Under the pieces are notes generated by a model that saw only the letters and a list, made by a program, of their open reading frames with translations, was not told the origin of the DNA and did no database searches. 45,456 nt of DNA from Mesotaenium endlicherianum (taxonomy: Eukaryota; Streptophyta; Zygnematophyceae; Zygnematales; Mesotaeniaceae), in the NCBI GenBank assembly GCA_009602735.1, contig WELA01009454.1, positions 365,297 through 410,752 on the forward strand, written 5' to 3'. Positions within the stretch are counted from its first letter, which is position 1. Every line of letters starts with the position of its first letter. The position numbers were made by a program, and so were the translations under genes. Of the stretch, positions 10,889-21,719 are shown one piece after another.

Positions 10889-11390
10889 TGTAGTGAAACA
10901 GATAGATGAAGTACTTAGTGAAATATAATACTTTATCTATTCAAGACAAGGATCTTTGAACACAAGTGGTAGCTTCTTGAAAGAGAGATGGCTTCTTGAA
11001 AGTTAATATATTTCTGGATTTTGGCAAGTACAAGAGTGATTCTGGAATGTATTTCTATGTTCTAGCTCTTGTTTATATACTTGCTACATAAGTAATTTCT
11101 AGGAAGGTGTATGTTGATGTGTTGGCACCCGACACATCCCAAAACTTGCCACCTCTTTCTAGAATAATGTACACATGTCCTTTTGACCTAAAAATGGCAC
11201 ATTTGACTTTTGCCACGTGGAGTGCTTCTAGGTCTTTCCTCTAACTTCGAAAATGCCTTAGAAGGTCAAAGGACATGAACCAAGTTACTAGAGTACCTAT
11301 TCACACTTGAATCCACACAATACTACTCCAAATATAATTTGAAACATTGAAATATATGCAAACTAATATATAATAACTCAAATCACTACA
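10889..11390 (-). repeat. 3' LTR of element A
   Basis: 502 bp, TGTAGTGA...TCACTACA. It matches 20766-21268 with about ten substitutions and small indels. Preceded by the target duplication CCATA. Confidence 0.95.
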
Positions 11391-11403
11391 TCACCCCCCC
11401 GAC
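11391..11403 (-). other. polypurine tract of element A
   Basis: Minus sense GTCGGGGGGGTGA directly abuts the 3' LTR, the expected place for the plus-strand primer. Confidence 0.8.
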
Positions 11404-12159
11404 AGAAAAAGCGACGTCTCGGCGCGTCCAGTAAGGTCTTACACATGTGGTGCAGACTAGTCAACAGCTTCAAGTCAGATGCCACACATGTGAAGAGGAT
11501 TAGTCCAAGGCGCCAAGTCAGGTGCTACACATATAAGGTGGACTAGGCAAGGTCGTGGGTGGTGTGACCTTATTGGCTAGCTTACTCCTTAATGATAAAG
11601 AAAATTGTACAAGTTGGCCCAAAATTTGCCACAAGTTCAAAAATTCAAAGTGGCCACAGAACTGCTCCAAATCTAAGAATTTGAAAGCCAGACGGACCGC
11701 GTCGGAGAACTCTACCGGGTCACCAAATTTGAGAGCATTCTAATTTCTGGACTGTTGTTGAGAGCTGAGAGAGTAGGCACTCCTCCAAATCTGCGCAGAA
11801 ACTTCCGAAAATCATAAGTCCTTCTATACTTCTTCAAAATCTGCAAACTAAGTTTTAAACTGGGCACTGTAAGATGTTCTACCAGAGTCTTGAGTTTCAG
11901 AGCATTCTAAGTTCAGGGGAGGGCACAATAATAGAAGGCATATTCTGCCCTAACAATGCCAGCAGCCTGACCCCCTTCTACTTAGAGCATCATATCTCTC
12001 TCACCAGTGCTCCAAATTGAGCACACTTGAACTCTAAATGACCGGCTACTCATGGACTACAGCCAGGTAAATTTTCAGAATTTATTATGCAGAGACCTAT
12101 CACCAGTAGCAGTTTTAGTTTTCTGTTCAGAAACTGCAAGAAGAGAAGAGTGTCTAATG
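11404..12159 (-). other. non-coding 3' region of element A
   Basis: About 750 bases between the pol stop codon and the polypurine tract. No reading frame with protein character. Frames are short and broken. Confidence 0.6.
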
Positions 12160-15100
12160 TCAATTTTTCCTCTTTCTTGTTCTTGCAGGCTGCCTCCAAG
12201 GGGTCTTCTGCTGCTTCTTGATGGTGGCAGGCTGCCTCCCTGAAGTCTTTGGGCTTGTAGTAGAGGGACTTGGGGCTGGTCCAAGATGGGGGTTGGCGGC
12301 ATGGAAGCGCTTCAACTTTCTCTGAACTTTGTCAAGGTAGTGCGCCGCCACCCAACTATTCTCCGAATCTGGATATCCTTTCCACTTGATCAAGTATTGC
12401 TGCTGTCTCCTGAAATTTCTCATAGCCACTATGTCTTCCACTTCGTACTCCAAATGATCATCCACTATTGTTGGGGCTGGTGGGGTTGTCACACGTCCTG
12501 GGAACTTGTTGTCGGGTTGCACATATGGCTTGAAGAGGGAAGCGTGGAATACGGGGTCGATGTGCATAGTCTGGGGAAGTTCTAGCTTGAAAGCAACGGG
12601 GTTGACTTGCTGGATAATCTTGAAGGGTCCCAAATACTTGGGAGAGAACTTGCTGCCGGCAGGCCTGTTGTTCAGGGAAATGTTCTTGGATGATAGTAAC
12701 ACGTTGTCACCCACTCTGTACGTAATTTCTCTTCTGGATCTGTTCGCCACTCTTGCTTGAGCATCTTGCGCGTGTTGTAGAGCTTTCTTCGCTGCTGTAA
12801 GGGCTGCTTCTAATGTCTCCATAAAATCTGTGGCTGCAGGTACTTCATCATGGCCAGCCGTGAAGCTCAGTGGCGTGGTCGGATGGAAGCCATAGTTGAG
12901 GAAGAATGGGGACTCTTGGGTAGAGGCTTGCGTTGTGTTGTTGTAGGCAATCTCCAGGGGGGTCAAGTACATGTCCCAGTCTTGCTCCAAAGTAGACACG
13001 TAGGCCTTTAGAGAGGTCTTTAGAGTACGATTCATACGCTCGGTTTGCCCATCTGATTGTGGGTGGTAGGCAGTAGACATATCCAGCGATGTACCCAAGT
13101 TCTTGAAGAGATTTTTCCAGAAATGGCTTGTGAATCTTGGGTCTATATCTGACACAATTCTTGATGGTAGTCCATGGAGTCGAAAGATGTTGTCAAAGAT
13201 GAGTCTTGCAAGTTGTGGTGCTGTAGCCTTAGTCGTCGTGGGAATAAAATGAGCCATCTTGGTAAGTCTGTCCACCACCGTGAGTATTGCATTATGGCCT
13301 CGAGGTGTCACGGGCAGGTCCACGATAAGGTCCATTGAGATGTCCGTCCATTGTCTTTCGGGGATTGGTAGTGGTTGGAGGAGTCCTCCCGCCTTTTGCG
13401 ATGATGGCTTGATTCTTTGGCATGTGTCACAGCTCCTGCAGTACTCCTTGACTTGCTTAGACATGCCTGGCCAGCAATAAGTCCTGGCTAGAACGCCCGT
13501 GGTCCTTAGGATTCCAAAGTGTCCTCCAAGAGGGTTGTCGTGTGCTTCTCGTAGAAGCAAGAGCCGGAGGTCTAAGTCATTAGGAACACATCTCTGGCCC
13601 GTGTCTTGCCTCACCCAATAATTGCCTTCTTGCTTCTTGTATGGGTCCAAGGCTGCTTCTTCGTTCTTGTAGTAAGGGTCTCCTTCATAGGCGGCTGAAA
13701 ATCGAGTTTTCAGATCTGTCTTTAGCAATGTCATCACTGCGTTTAATTGCAGTCTTGAGAGGGGGTCAGCCGGGTTTGTCTTGCCGGGCTGGTACTGAAT
13801 CGTGATGTTGTATTGTTGCAAGTATCCGCTCCATATTGCTTGTCTCCTTGAGAGATACGGCTGCGTCTGGAGGTGCTTTAACGCCTCGTGGTCCGTGGTG
13901 ACCAGTACCTTGCGTCCTTCAACGTAGCAGCGCCAAACCTTCAAGGCATGTACAATCGCCAATGCCTCTCGCTCCGTGGTTGTATAATTTTGCTCGGCTG
14001 GATTTAGCTTCCTTGACTCGTAGGCGATGGGCTGCAGTCCCTTGCCTTGGTCTTGAAGCGGGATTGCTCCTATTGCATAGGAAGATGCATTGGTGATGAC
14101 GTGGAAGGGCCAATATGGGTTTGGACTTGGGAGTGTGAGCACCGGGGATGTGGTCAATTTGCGCTTTAACTCTTGAAATGCCTCTTCCTCTTTCTCGATC
14201 CATGTATATAGCCTGTCCTTCTTGAGTAGATCTGTCAGGGGGGCTGCTATGTGCGAGAAGCCTTGGATGAATTTTCTGTACCAACTGGCAAATCCCAAGA
14301 ATGACTGGAGTTCTTTCTTGGTCGTGGGGGTTGGCCATTCCTCCACCACCGTGGTCTTCTTGGGGTCCATCTTGATGCCATCAGCAGTCACGTGGAGACC
14401 TAGGAACTCCACTTCTTGTTTGGCAAACTCGCACTTTGACTCCTTCGCAAATAGCTTGTTTTGCTTCAATACTTCAAGGACTTCTTTCAAGTGTCTCGCA
14501 TGCTCTTCAAGGGTCTTGCTGTAGATAAGGATGTCATCGATGAATACCACCACAAATCTGTCCAACATGGGCTGAAATATGGTGTTCATCATAGTCATGA
14601 AAGTTGCTGGCGCGTTGGTGAGTCCAAATGGCAGGACCATGAACTCAAAATGTCCATATCTTGTCCTGAATGCCGTCTTCTCTATGTCCGGTTCTGCGAT
14701 GCGAATCTGGTGGTAGCCGCTCCGTAAGTCAATCTTCGTGAAGTACTTGGCTCCAACCAGCCGGTCCATGAGCTCATCCATGCGCGGCAGCGGGTATCGA
14801 TTCTTGATGGTGATCTTGTTGAGGGCGCGATAGTCCACACACATCCTCAAGGTACCATCTTTCTTCTTGACAAATAGCACCGGGGCTCCAAATGGCGACT
14901 TGCTAGGTCGAATGAAGCCATGCTCCAGTAGCTCCTTGATTTGCTTCTTGACTTCGTCTAGCTCCGTGTATGACATTTTGAACGTAGGCCGAGAGATGGG
15001 CTTGCTTCCGGGCTCCAACTCTATCTTGTGGTCTACGAATCTTTTGGGGGGTAGGCCCTTGGGCAATTCCGGGGAGAACACTTCTTTGTAGTCCTCTAAG

Positions 15101-15363
15101 ACTTCTTGTATCTTCTTGGGAACGGGGCTGCCTTCTTGACTCTCGATGTCTTTCTTGATGTCTTTTGGCGTGATTATGGCCAAAAGAAGCTCGTGTCTCT
15201 TCCTCACAAGTCTCTTTAGTTGGAGGGCGGACAATAGTATCTCGTGTGCCGGCTTCTTGATGTCTTGGGTCTGGATATTCTGGATTGCGCGCAAAATACA
15301 GATTTTTGAAATGATGTCATTCTTGATCTTGATAGTACCGGTTCTCCAATGAAATGGATCGAC
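12160..15363 (-). CDS. element A pol: RT, RNase H, integrase, chromodomain
   Basis: One open frame of over 1,040 codons with no start codon of its own; it opens after a TAA near the B junction. [30 protein letters not shown], catalytic FIDD (about residue 251 counted from 15294). RNase H follows, but the first catalytic Asp is Asn ([13 protein letters not shown], codon AAT at 14089-14091). Integrase: zinc-binding H..H..CxxC (CDTCQR), core Asp in MDLIVDLP, Asp in [10 protein letters not shown] (the usual Arg is Ile), Glu in [13 protein letters not shown]. The C-terminal chromodomain has [18 protein letters not shown], followed by a basic Pro/Lys tail. The role is copying element RNA and integrating the cDNA, with the chromodomain probably steering to chromatin. 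It is full length except for the lost N-terminal protease part and the RNase H change. Confidence 0.93.
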   Translation of the reverse strand, partial: VDPFHWRTGTIKIKNDIISKICILRAIQNIQTQDIKKPAHEILLSALQLKRLVRKRHELLLAIITPKDIKKDIESQEGSPVPKKIQEVLEDYKEVFSPELPKGLPPKRFVDHKIELEPGSKPISRPTFKMSYTELDEVKKQIKELLEHGFIRPSKSPFGAPVLFVKKKDGTLRMCVDYRALNKITIKNRYPLPRMDELMDRLVGAKYFTKIDLRSGYHQIRIAEPDIEKTAFRTRYGHFEFMVLPFGLTNAPATFMTMMNTIFQPMLDRFVVVFIDDILIYSKTLEEHARHLKEVLEVLKQNKLFAKESKCEFAKQEVEFLGLHVTADGIKMDPKKTTVVEEWPTPTTKKELQSFLGFASWYRKFIQGFSHIAAPLTDLLKKDRLYTWIEKEEEAFQELKRKLTTSPVLTLPSPNPYWPFHVITNASSYAIGAIPLQDQGKGLQPIAYESRKLNPAEQNYTTTEREALAIVHALKVWRCYVEGRKVLVTTDHEALKHLQTQPYLSRRQAIWSGYLQQYNITIQYQPGKTNPADPLSRLQLNAVMTLLKTDLKTRFSAAYEGDPYYKNEEAALDPYKKQEGNYWVRQDTGQRCVPNDLDLRLLLLREAHDNPLGGHFGILRTTGVLARTYCWPGMSKQVKEYCRSCDTCQRIKPSSQKAGGLLQPLPIPERQWTDISMDLIVDLPVTPRGHNAILTVVDRLTKMAHFIPTTTKATAPQLARLIFDNIFRLHGLPSRIVSDIDPRFTSHFWKNLFKNLGTSLDMSTAYHPQSDGQTERMNRTLKTSLKAYVSTLEQDWDMYLTPLEIAYNNTTQASTQESPFFLNYGFHPTTPLSFTAGHDEVPAATDFMETLEAALTAAKKALQHAQDAQARVANRSRREITYRVGDNVLLSSKNISLNNRPAGSKFSPKYLGPFKIIQQVNPVAFKLELPQTMHIDPVFHASLFKPYVQPDNKFPGRVTTPPAPTIVDDHLEYEVEDIVAMRNFRRQQQYLIKWKGYPDSENSWVAAHYLDKVQRKLKRFHAANPHLGPAPSPSTTSPKTSGRQPATIKKQQKTPWRQPARTRKRKN

Positions 15364-16085
15364 TTACCAAATAGGCGATTAACAATTAATAAAGATCTTT
15401 ATATCAACAAGTAATCTTTATGGATTTTCCGTTAACTGATTAAACGGCAAAAGGACAACACACTAGCAGTGAACAACACTCGTAAATCAAATGCAAGTAA
15501 ACTAGCATCAATAATGCAATCAGTAAACTTATACATAAGCAAGGTTAGAAGACAGTGCGTATCAATGGCTTCTCGCCTTGGATTCAGATGGCTCTCAGTA
15601 AGCTGTACAAGAGAGTTGGCCTCGTTTCCGAATGCCGAACTCGAGAGCAATGCCTAGCATATGTACATGGAATGAGTTTACTGTTCAACGGTCAGTGCGA
15701 TGGCACCGCCTACCCGGGAGTTAACCACGTTGGTAGGACCTCGGTTAACCAAATCCACCGCCATCTCCCATCATCCCGAATAGCCATCCATCATAGGGAT
15801 GTCATCTGGCCATTCATCTAGCACACCACACTTAGATGCATATCGAGGCAGTTCGCTGCTATCGAGTACGGAAGTCAGCTGGCTGTCAAAGAATGTGTCA
15901 GCAAGCTGATTTAAGGTGACATCAGCCTGCTACTTCCGGCCGAGTCATTAATCTGATATTAAATATAAAGTCCAGCAGACTGATAATTATCTAGAGTTCA
16001 GCAGGCTGAACTTATTTAACTATATTATTTAAATGAATATTATGTCAACCAATATACTCATTCATTACAATCCCTCCAACTTATC
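15350..16085 (-). repeat. probable 3' LTR region of element B
   Basis: AT-rich DNA with a TATA-like TTTATATTTAATA near 15960 and no coding frame. Two starts are possible. One is about 16065, after AAGTTGGAGGGAT and starting TGTAATGAATG. The other is 16826, after AAGTTGGAGGGGGA and starting TGTGACAG. The second LTR copy is missing, so the boundary cannot be decided here. Confidence 0.45.
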
Positions 16086-16154
16086 ATGTTGTTGCCTCGA
16101 CAACACTAACACTAATAACAGCGTGCTGTCCCTTTCGTCCCCAGCCTACTGCCC

Positions 16155-16708
16155 TTAGGGGGGAGATGTCCCTGAGGCCCTATACTCAGGGGAGCCAGGC
16201 CTCCTCCTGTCTTGGGGTCTTCTGAAGCCTGTCAGAGAAGGAGGTTCCGTGTAAGGACCCGGCGGAGAACGCAGTAACTGGGCTGTTTCCTCCTGCACAG
16301 TCTGAAACTGAAGGGAGGCAGCCTTCTCCTGGGCAGCCCTCAAACTGACAGGTACGTATACCGGCATCCCAGAAGGATGTTGCATGACATGAGCCAAGGG
16401 TACATGCCCTTTCTGCGAGGGAGATGCTGGCAGGCCTCTGGCTATTTCCCGAGCAGCCCTCCTGTCTGCCCTGTCTGACTGGGTCTCCTTGCCTGGAGAT
16501 GGGGTCTGTCCTCTGGCAGTCCCCAGCCAAGTGATATCCTCCTCTTCAGCGAGTTGTTGCAGGGCCAACCCCGTCTTCTCCCTTACAGGGGATGTGGCAG
16601 GCGTCAGGATCACGGCGGGGCTAGTGTCCTCCTCCTCGCCTTCCTCCTCGTCTTCCTCTGACTCCTCCTCCTCTTCGTCCCCGGGTTCCTCTGAGACTTC
16701 TGGGATTT
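16155..16708 (-). CDS. extra acidic ORF downstream of element B pol
   Basis: About 184 codons, no ATG at its head; it opens after a TAA. It begins with a very acidic stretch (EEPGDEEEEESEEDEEEGEEE) and continues Gln/Arg/Pro-rich (LALQQLAEEEDITWLG; HVPLAHVMQHPSGMPVYVPV; EKAASLQFQTVQEETAQLL). It does not resemble any retrotransposon domain known to me. It lies between two purine tracts, so it is either an accessory ORF or is carried inside a long LTR. It could be an exon spliced from upstream. Confidence 0.45.
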
Positions 16709-16875
16709 AGAGAGCAAGTGAGTGCGAGCGCAGGTTGAGTGTGTAATATGGTGATCAGAGAATACCACTTCCTCCAACTTAATTTTAAAGGTGGGCTGCT
16801 TGTCACAACTGTCACTAACTGTCACATCCCCCTCCAACTTATATGGAGACAGGATCTCCTGTCACCTTCCCATGT

Positions 16876-19456
16876 CTACTGAAGTGCCCCAGCCGCCCGA
16901 AGGTGGAACCGTTTCAACGCCCCTTTGGCATTGGTCAGTTGGTCTTTAAATTCCCAAGTGTCCCCAGAGGCATCGTAACCCTTCCATCGGATGAGGTACT
17001 TCATGACATATTTAGACGATCGACGGACCGAGCGAGCGTCTAAAATCTCATCGACCTCATATTCCTCAGGGTCGCCGTCCCGGACAGCGGGGACCGGTCC
17101 CGGTTGGACAGGGAACCGACCTGTGAACAGTGTATCACCTTTGATGTACGGTTCCAGGAAGGAGACATTAAAGACCGGGTGCCCCTTGTATTCAGCTGAC
17201 ATGTTCAGTTTGTAAGCATTCTGACCGACACGACGGACCACCAAATATGGACCAACCCAGATAGGGCCAAGCTTTTTCTTGACCACACCAGGGAGGTACA
17301 GGTGCTGAGAATGCAGTTTGACTAAATCGCCCTTGGAAAATGTCAGTTCCCGACGGTGTTGATTAGCGTATTTTTGTTGGTTTTCTTGGGCCTTGTGCAG
17401 GTTTTGTTGGACTTCTGACAGGGTGTCAGCAAACTCCTGAGTTAACTGGAGGGAGACCGGGTTGTCAATCCCTTCAGGGCAAGTTAAAGACTCCCCCAGT
17501 ACATCTAAAGGAGACTTAGGGACTCTACCCAGGCTGAGTTCAAAAGGAGTCTTGCCCGTTGACTTGTGCACCGCACTGTTGACCGCAAACTGAATTTGGG
17601 GCAACAGGTCATCCCAATTATCTTGTTTTTGGTTAATATATGCTCTGAGCACCTCCTGCAGAACTCGGGTAGTTCTTTCAGTCTGCCCATCAGTCTGAGG
17701 GTGGTTTGCTGTGCTGAGCAACTGTTTGACTCCCATTAACCCCATTAAAGCTCTCTAGAATTTAGAGGTGAATATTGAGTCTCTGTCTGAGATGATATTA
17801 GAAGGGAGCCCATGTTGGCACACAACATGGTTGTAGAACTGTCTCGCTGTTTCGAGTGTAGTCACTTTGACAGTTGTGGGGATAAAAATCACCATTTTTG
17901 TCAGTTTATCCACGACTACCAGTATTGAATCATGCCCATTAGCAGTTCTTGGTAGTGAGACCACCTAGTCCATGGATATAGTTTCCCAGCGTCCAGCTGG
18001 GATGAGCAGTGGTTGAAGGAGACCTCCGGGTGGTGTGTGCCGAGACTTATTTCTTTGACACTGGTCACAGGACTTGACATATTTCAAGACCTCCCGGGGT
18101 AACCCCTCCCAATGATAATGTTTTGCCAGTTTGCCAACAGTTTTGGCCTGCCCTAAATGTCCACCCAGGAGACCGTCATGTGCTTGACTCAGTAAGAGAG
18201 ACCTTATTTCCAAGTTATTAGGAATGACCAGCTTCAGCCTGCCTGAAGTGGTTTCAGTCACCCAGACCCCTCCCTTAAGCTTATACCCGAGTGTAGTAGC
18301 ACGACACATACCAGTAGTGGGGCTGGGCTCAAATGTTGGGTCAGAAAGGTAGGCTTTCCTAAGTTCTTCAAGGGAGGACTTTTTCACCTTTAGAGAAGTG
18401 AGTGCACACAGGACTTTATCTACAGCATGCTGACTAAAGTTCCTTTCTTGCAAGTCAGGTCTTCTAGAGAGTGCATCAGCAGGATTCAACTTCCCTGGTT
18501 TGTAGTCGATCTGGACTTGGAACTGCTCCAGCATCTGGCTCCAGCGGTTCTCCCTCCTCGACAGCTTGGACTTCATCTGAAAGTGGGTCAGAGCTAGATG
18601 ATCTGTAATCACCTTAAAGGCTTTACCATGTAAGTATGCTCTCCACTGTTTGAGCACATGAATGATAGCTAGCAGCTCCCTATCATGCACTGAGTAATTA
18701 GTCTCTGCTGGATTAAATTTCATAGGCTCGTACAACACAGGGTGCCACTCCTGCCGTACCTTACCATCCTTTGTGGTCTTGTCAGCAGGCTGCAACAAAA
18801 TAGCACCCATGGCAAAGTCAGAGGCATCAGTGACCACCTGCACCGGTTTGCTGGGGTCATACACGGCTAGCACTGGGGCAGAACAAAGGGCCTCTTAAAG
18901 GGTTTGGAAGGCATCCTGCTGCTCTTCCCCCCACACATACCCTATGTCTTTCTTAGTAAGGTCAGTCAGTTTACTGGCCTTTATGGAATAATTCTCAATA
19001 AATCTCCTATAGTAGTTAGCCAACCCGAGGGAGGATCTAACTTCAGAGACAAACTGTGGTACTGGCCAGTCCCGTATGGTCTGGACTTTCTTAGGATCCA
19101 CACTGATGCCCTCTTTACTGACAACGTGGCCTAAGAATTCAATACTTTCCTTAAAGAAATCACACTTGCTCATTTTAGCATATAAGTGATTTTTCCGCAG
19201 AGTGTCCAGGACAGTCTTTAGATGTTCAGTGTGCTGAGCTTCATCTTTAGAGAAAATTAAAATATCATCCAGGAAAACTTGCACAAACTTATCCAAATAA
19301 GGTCTGAAAATGTCATTCATAGCACCCATGAAGGTAGCAGGAGCATTACTCAGTCCAAATGGCATCACGTTGAACTCATAGTGTCCATAACGTGTGCGGA
19401 AGGCAGTCTTGTGTTCATCCCCCTCAGCAATTTTGATTTGATGATAACCACTCTTG
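16876..19456 (-). pseudogene. element B pol: RT (partial), RNase H, integrase, chromodomain with three stops
   Basis: A single frame is kept over 2.5 kb but is broken by stops at 18895-18897 (TAA), 17965-17967 (TAG) and 17755-17757 (TAG). [22 protein letters not shown]. RNase H is intact (VVTDASDFAMGAILLQ; VHDRELLAI). Integrase: CDQCQRNKSRHTPPGG, VVVDKLTKMVIFIP, ISDRDSIFTSKF, HPQTDGQTERTTR. Chromodomain: YEVDEILDARSV, KYLIRWKGYDASGDTWE. Both TAG stops fit TGG Trp codons changed by one G-to-A step (MD-W-VV and KF-W-RALM). It is not functional as read. Confidence 0.88.
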
Positions 19457-19457
19457 A

Positions 19458-20728
19458 NAGATGTGGACCTTCTCTCCTCCAAGGTCACCTCTCAAACTCA
19501 TTGGGGCTGGAACGTCGTCATCAGCGGGAGTCTCCACCTCACCTCTCTCTTTTTCAGCCGGAGAGAGTCTTGCTTTCACTCCTTGCTGGTTTCTTGCATC
19601 ATAAGTGTCATTGGAGGGTCTTCCACTCTTCTGGGCAGCCGTGGGGTCCCTTATAATAACTCCGATTTCCATGGGTGTGGGTCCAGATTTGGATGTGGAA
19701 GGGGCTGCGTACACCCGCGTCGCCGGTACCCGTGAAGATGAAGGCACGGAGTGCTTGAAATACAAGGTATCCACCTTTTGGGCCACTTCAATGATCTTTG
19801 AGAAGTCCGCTAAGTCGCGTAACTCCACTTCCTTTGCCACCTTGGGTTTGAGGCCAAAGATGTAACGGTCAATCTTCTCCTCGAGAGACATGTTGGGGAT
19901 CTCAAGAGTGAGGGCGTGAAATCTGGATGTATACTCTTGAACGGACGTCGTTTGCTTGAGATGGTGGAGCTTTCCTCGGGCAATCTTCTCCGCATTGATG
20001 GGCATGAATTGCTTCTTGAGGGCCTCACGAAAATCTGCCCATCTTGCATATGATGGTGGGGGCTCTTGGCCGAGCATGGGGTGCGCCATAGCTTGATATA
20101 TAGCCGCTTGATAGTTACGCCACCATGATGTTGCTGCTCCTCTAAGTAAGGTAACGGCAAAGGGAACGTAGTCCTCCTCGGGTACTTCAAGGAATGCGAG
20201 GTACGTCTCCACTTGGTAGAGCCATAAATTCAGGTTGGCACCTTTCCCGGGGTTGAAAGTGTCGGGTTTGCCGGGCTTGATGAGTTTCCTTGCTCTCGTT
20301 GGCTCTTGTGGAGGCGCTTGAGCCGGGGCTGGATTTTGAGCATTGCTCGCAATAGGGGCAACCATGGCAGCCATAGCTTCTCTTGACACTTGCACGGTTG
20401 CTTCATAGGTGGCCAAGCCCACTTGGTTGTGGGCGGTCATTAGGAAGGCTGCCCGATCATTTGCGGGAACTCCTTGTGGTGGGGTCAACTTTGCTATAGC
20501 GGCTGCTACGGGATTTGACGGTGCTCCTCCTTGTGGTGCTTCTTGTTGTTGCAGATTTCCTTGAGTAGGCTCTCCCATCGGCGCTGGAGGAGGGTGTGCT
20601 CCTCCTTGTGGTGCTTCTTGTTGTTGCAGATTTTCTTGAGTGGGCTCTCCCATCGGCGCTGGAGGAGGGTGTCTTGGAGAGGAAGGGCTTCCTTCGAAAG
20701 CTTGCTGTTGGTCTTGAGGATCGGCCAT
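19458..20728 (-). pseudogene. element A gag, cut at the N join
   Basis: ATG at 20728. The frame is open to the N at 19457 (about 423 codons) and ends in MSLRGDLGGEKVHI. The N-terminus has two tandem copies of a Pro/Gln unit (APMGEPTQxNLQQQEAPQGG). The central part is a typical retrotransposon gag: DTFNPGKGANLNLWLYQVET, WADFREALKKQF, VQEYTSRFHALTLEIPNMS, IDRYIFGLKP. No CCHC zinc knuckle is visible, either absent in this family or lost with the truncated end. It would form the particle that packages element RNA. Confidence 0.85.
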
Positions 20729-20752
20729 CTTCTTGTGCTACCAAAGTGCCTA

Positions 20753-20764
20753 GCTCCGATACCA
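20753..20764 (-). other. primer binding site of element A (initiator tRNA-Met type)
   Basis: Minus sense TGGTATCGGAGC, one base after the 5' LTR. It differs by one base from the usual plant site TGGTATCAGAGC, complementary to the 3' end of initiator tRNA-Met. It fixes element orientation. Confidence 0.9.
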
Positions 20765-20765
20765 C

Positions 20766-21268
20766 TGTAGTGAAACAGATAGATGAAGTACTTAGTGAAA
20801 TATAATACTTTATCTATTCAAGACAAGGATCTTTGAACACAAGTGGTAGCTTCTTGAAAGAGAGATGGCTTCTTGAAAGTTAATATATTTCTGGATTTTG
20901 GCAAGTACAAGAGTGATTTTGGAATGTCTTTCTATGTTCTAGCTCTTGTTTATATACTTGCTAAATAAGTAATTTCTAGGAAGGTGTATGTTGATGTGTT
21001 GGCACCCAACACATCCCAAAACTTGCCACCTCTTTCTAGAATAATGTACACATGTCCTTTTGACCTAAAAATGGCACATTTGACTTTTGCCACGTGGAGT
21101 GCTTCTAGGTCTTTCCTCTAACTTTGAAAATGCCTTAGAAGGTTCAAAGGACATGAACCAAGTTTCTAGAGTACCTATTCACACTTGAATCCACACAATA
21201 CTACTCCAAATATATTTGAAAACATTAAAATATATGCAAACTAATATATAATAACTCAAATCACTACA
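20766..21268 (-). repeat. 5' LTR of element A
   Basis: 503 bp, TGTAGTGA...TCACTACA, pair of 10889-11390. Followed by CCATA, the second copy of the target duplication. Confidence 0.95.
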
Positions 21269-21318
21269 CCATAGTGTCTGGTGTTCTTGTGCACTTTGTG
21301 CCTCAGTGCTTGTCTCTT
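21269..21318 (-). mobile_element. continuation of element C integrase beyond element A
   Basis: Translates in the minus frame as ALRHKVHKNTRHYG and would join, across the removed element A, to V-stop-KTYSLFKLSFWWKGMK. This resembles the integrase zinc-binding region (xxxH...GHxGxxKTY). Nothing further of C is recognisable to the right. Confidence 0.55.
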
Positions 21319-21701
21319 GGTGGGTTCTGTGTAACGATCTGAGCTTGTTAGGCGTATTTAGAACGTATTTCTCATTGCCTGAAAGACGTTATAATTTTAT
21401 ATTGTGTAACATTGCATGTTTATTGAATTATTTCAACACACACGTGTGCCGACTAATTCCCGGTCGATTGGCAAAACGATCCGAATGCTATTGCAAAAAG
21501 AATTGTAAAGTAATTCGATTACTTCGCAAAAGTATAACGTAATTGATCGTTAAGTTACTTTGATTAAATATGATGGAATAACTTAATCAATTAAGAATTG
21601 ATTAACTTTATTTGGAATATTAACAATCATTGTTTTCGGATAACGACGCGTTGTTAACCCGCAAGAATACACCAAGTCGTGGCACAAGGGAGCCACCGGT
21701 C

Positions 21702-21712
21702 GGAATCGAACC
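21702..21712 (-). other. tRNA-type B-box motif; possible tRNA-derived SINE remnant
   Basis: Minus sense GGTTCGATTCC is a perfect RNA polymerase III B box (T-arm motif), within GTCGCGGGTTCGATTCCGAC. No proper 7-base T loop with a 5-bp stem, acceptor stem or clear A box was found, so it is not a functional tRNA gene. Confidence 0.35.
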
Positions 21713-21719
21713 CGCGACC

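Larger units (their letters stand above)
15350..19456 (-). mobile_element. element B: 5'-truncated Ty3/gypsy chromodomain element nested in A
   Basis: Its RT, RNase H, integrase and chromodomain belong to a clearly different family from A. It starts abruptly inside RT ([14 protein letters not shown]) at an N (19457) that joins A's gag. Its 5' LTR, gag, protease and RT start are absent. At the other end A's pol frame resumes near 15350-15363 ([10 protein letters not shown]). Likely a nested insertion whose 5' half fell into a collapsed assembly gap. A true recombinant is the alternative. Confidence 0.75.
10889..21268 (-). mobile_element. element A: Ty3/gypsy chromodomain LTR retrotransposon with nested element B
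   Basis: LTRs at 10889-11390 and 20766-21268 begin TGTAGTGA and end TCACTACA and are about 98% alike by eye, so the insertion is fairly recent. CCATA flanks both sides (10884-10888 and 21269-21273) as a 5-bp target-site duplication. Coding strand is minus, so the right LTR is the 5' LTR: LTR, primer binding site, gag, [B], pol with RT-RNaseH-integrase-chromodomain, polypurine tract, LTR. It inserted into the integrase of older element C. Between 15350 and 19456 it contains a different gypsy family (B), so its protease region is missing from this assembly. Confidence 0.93.
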
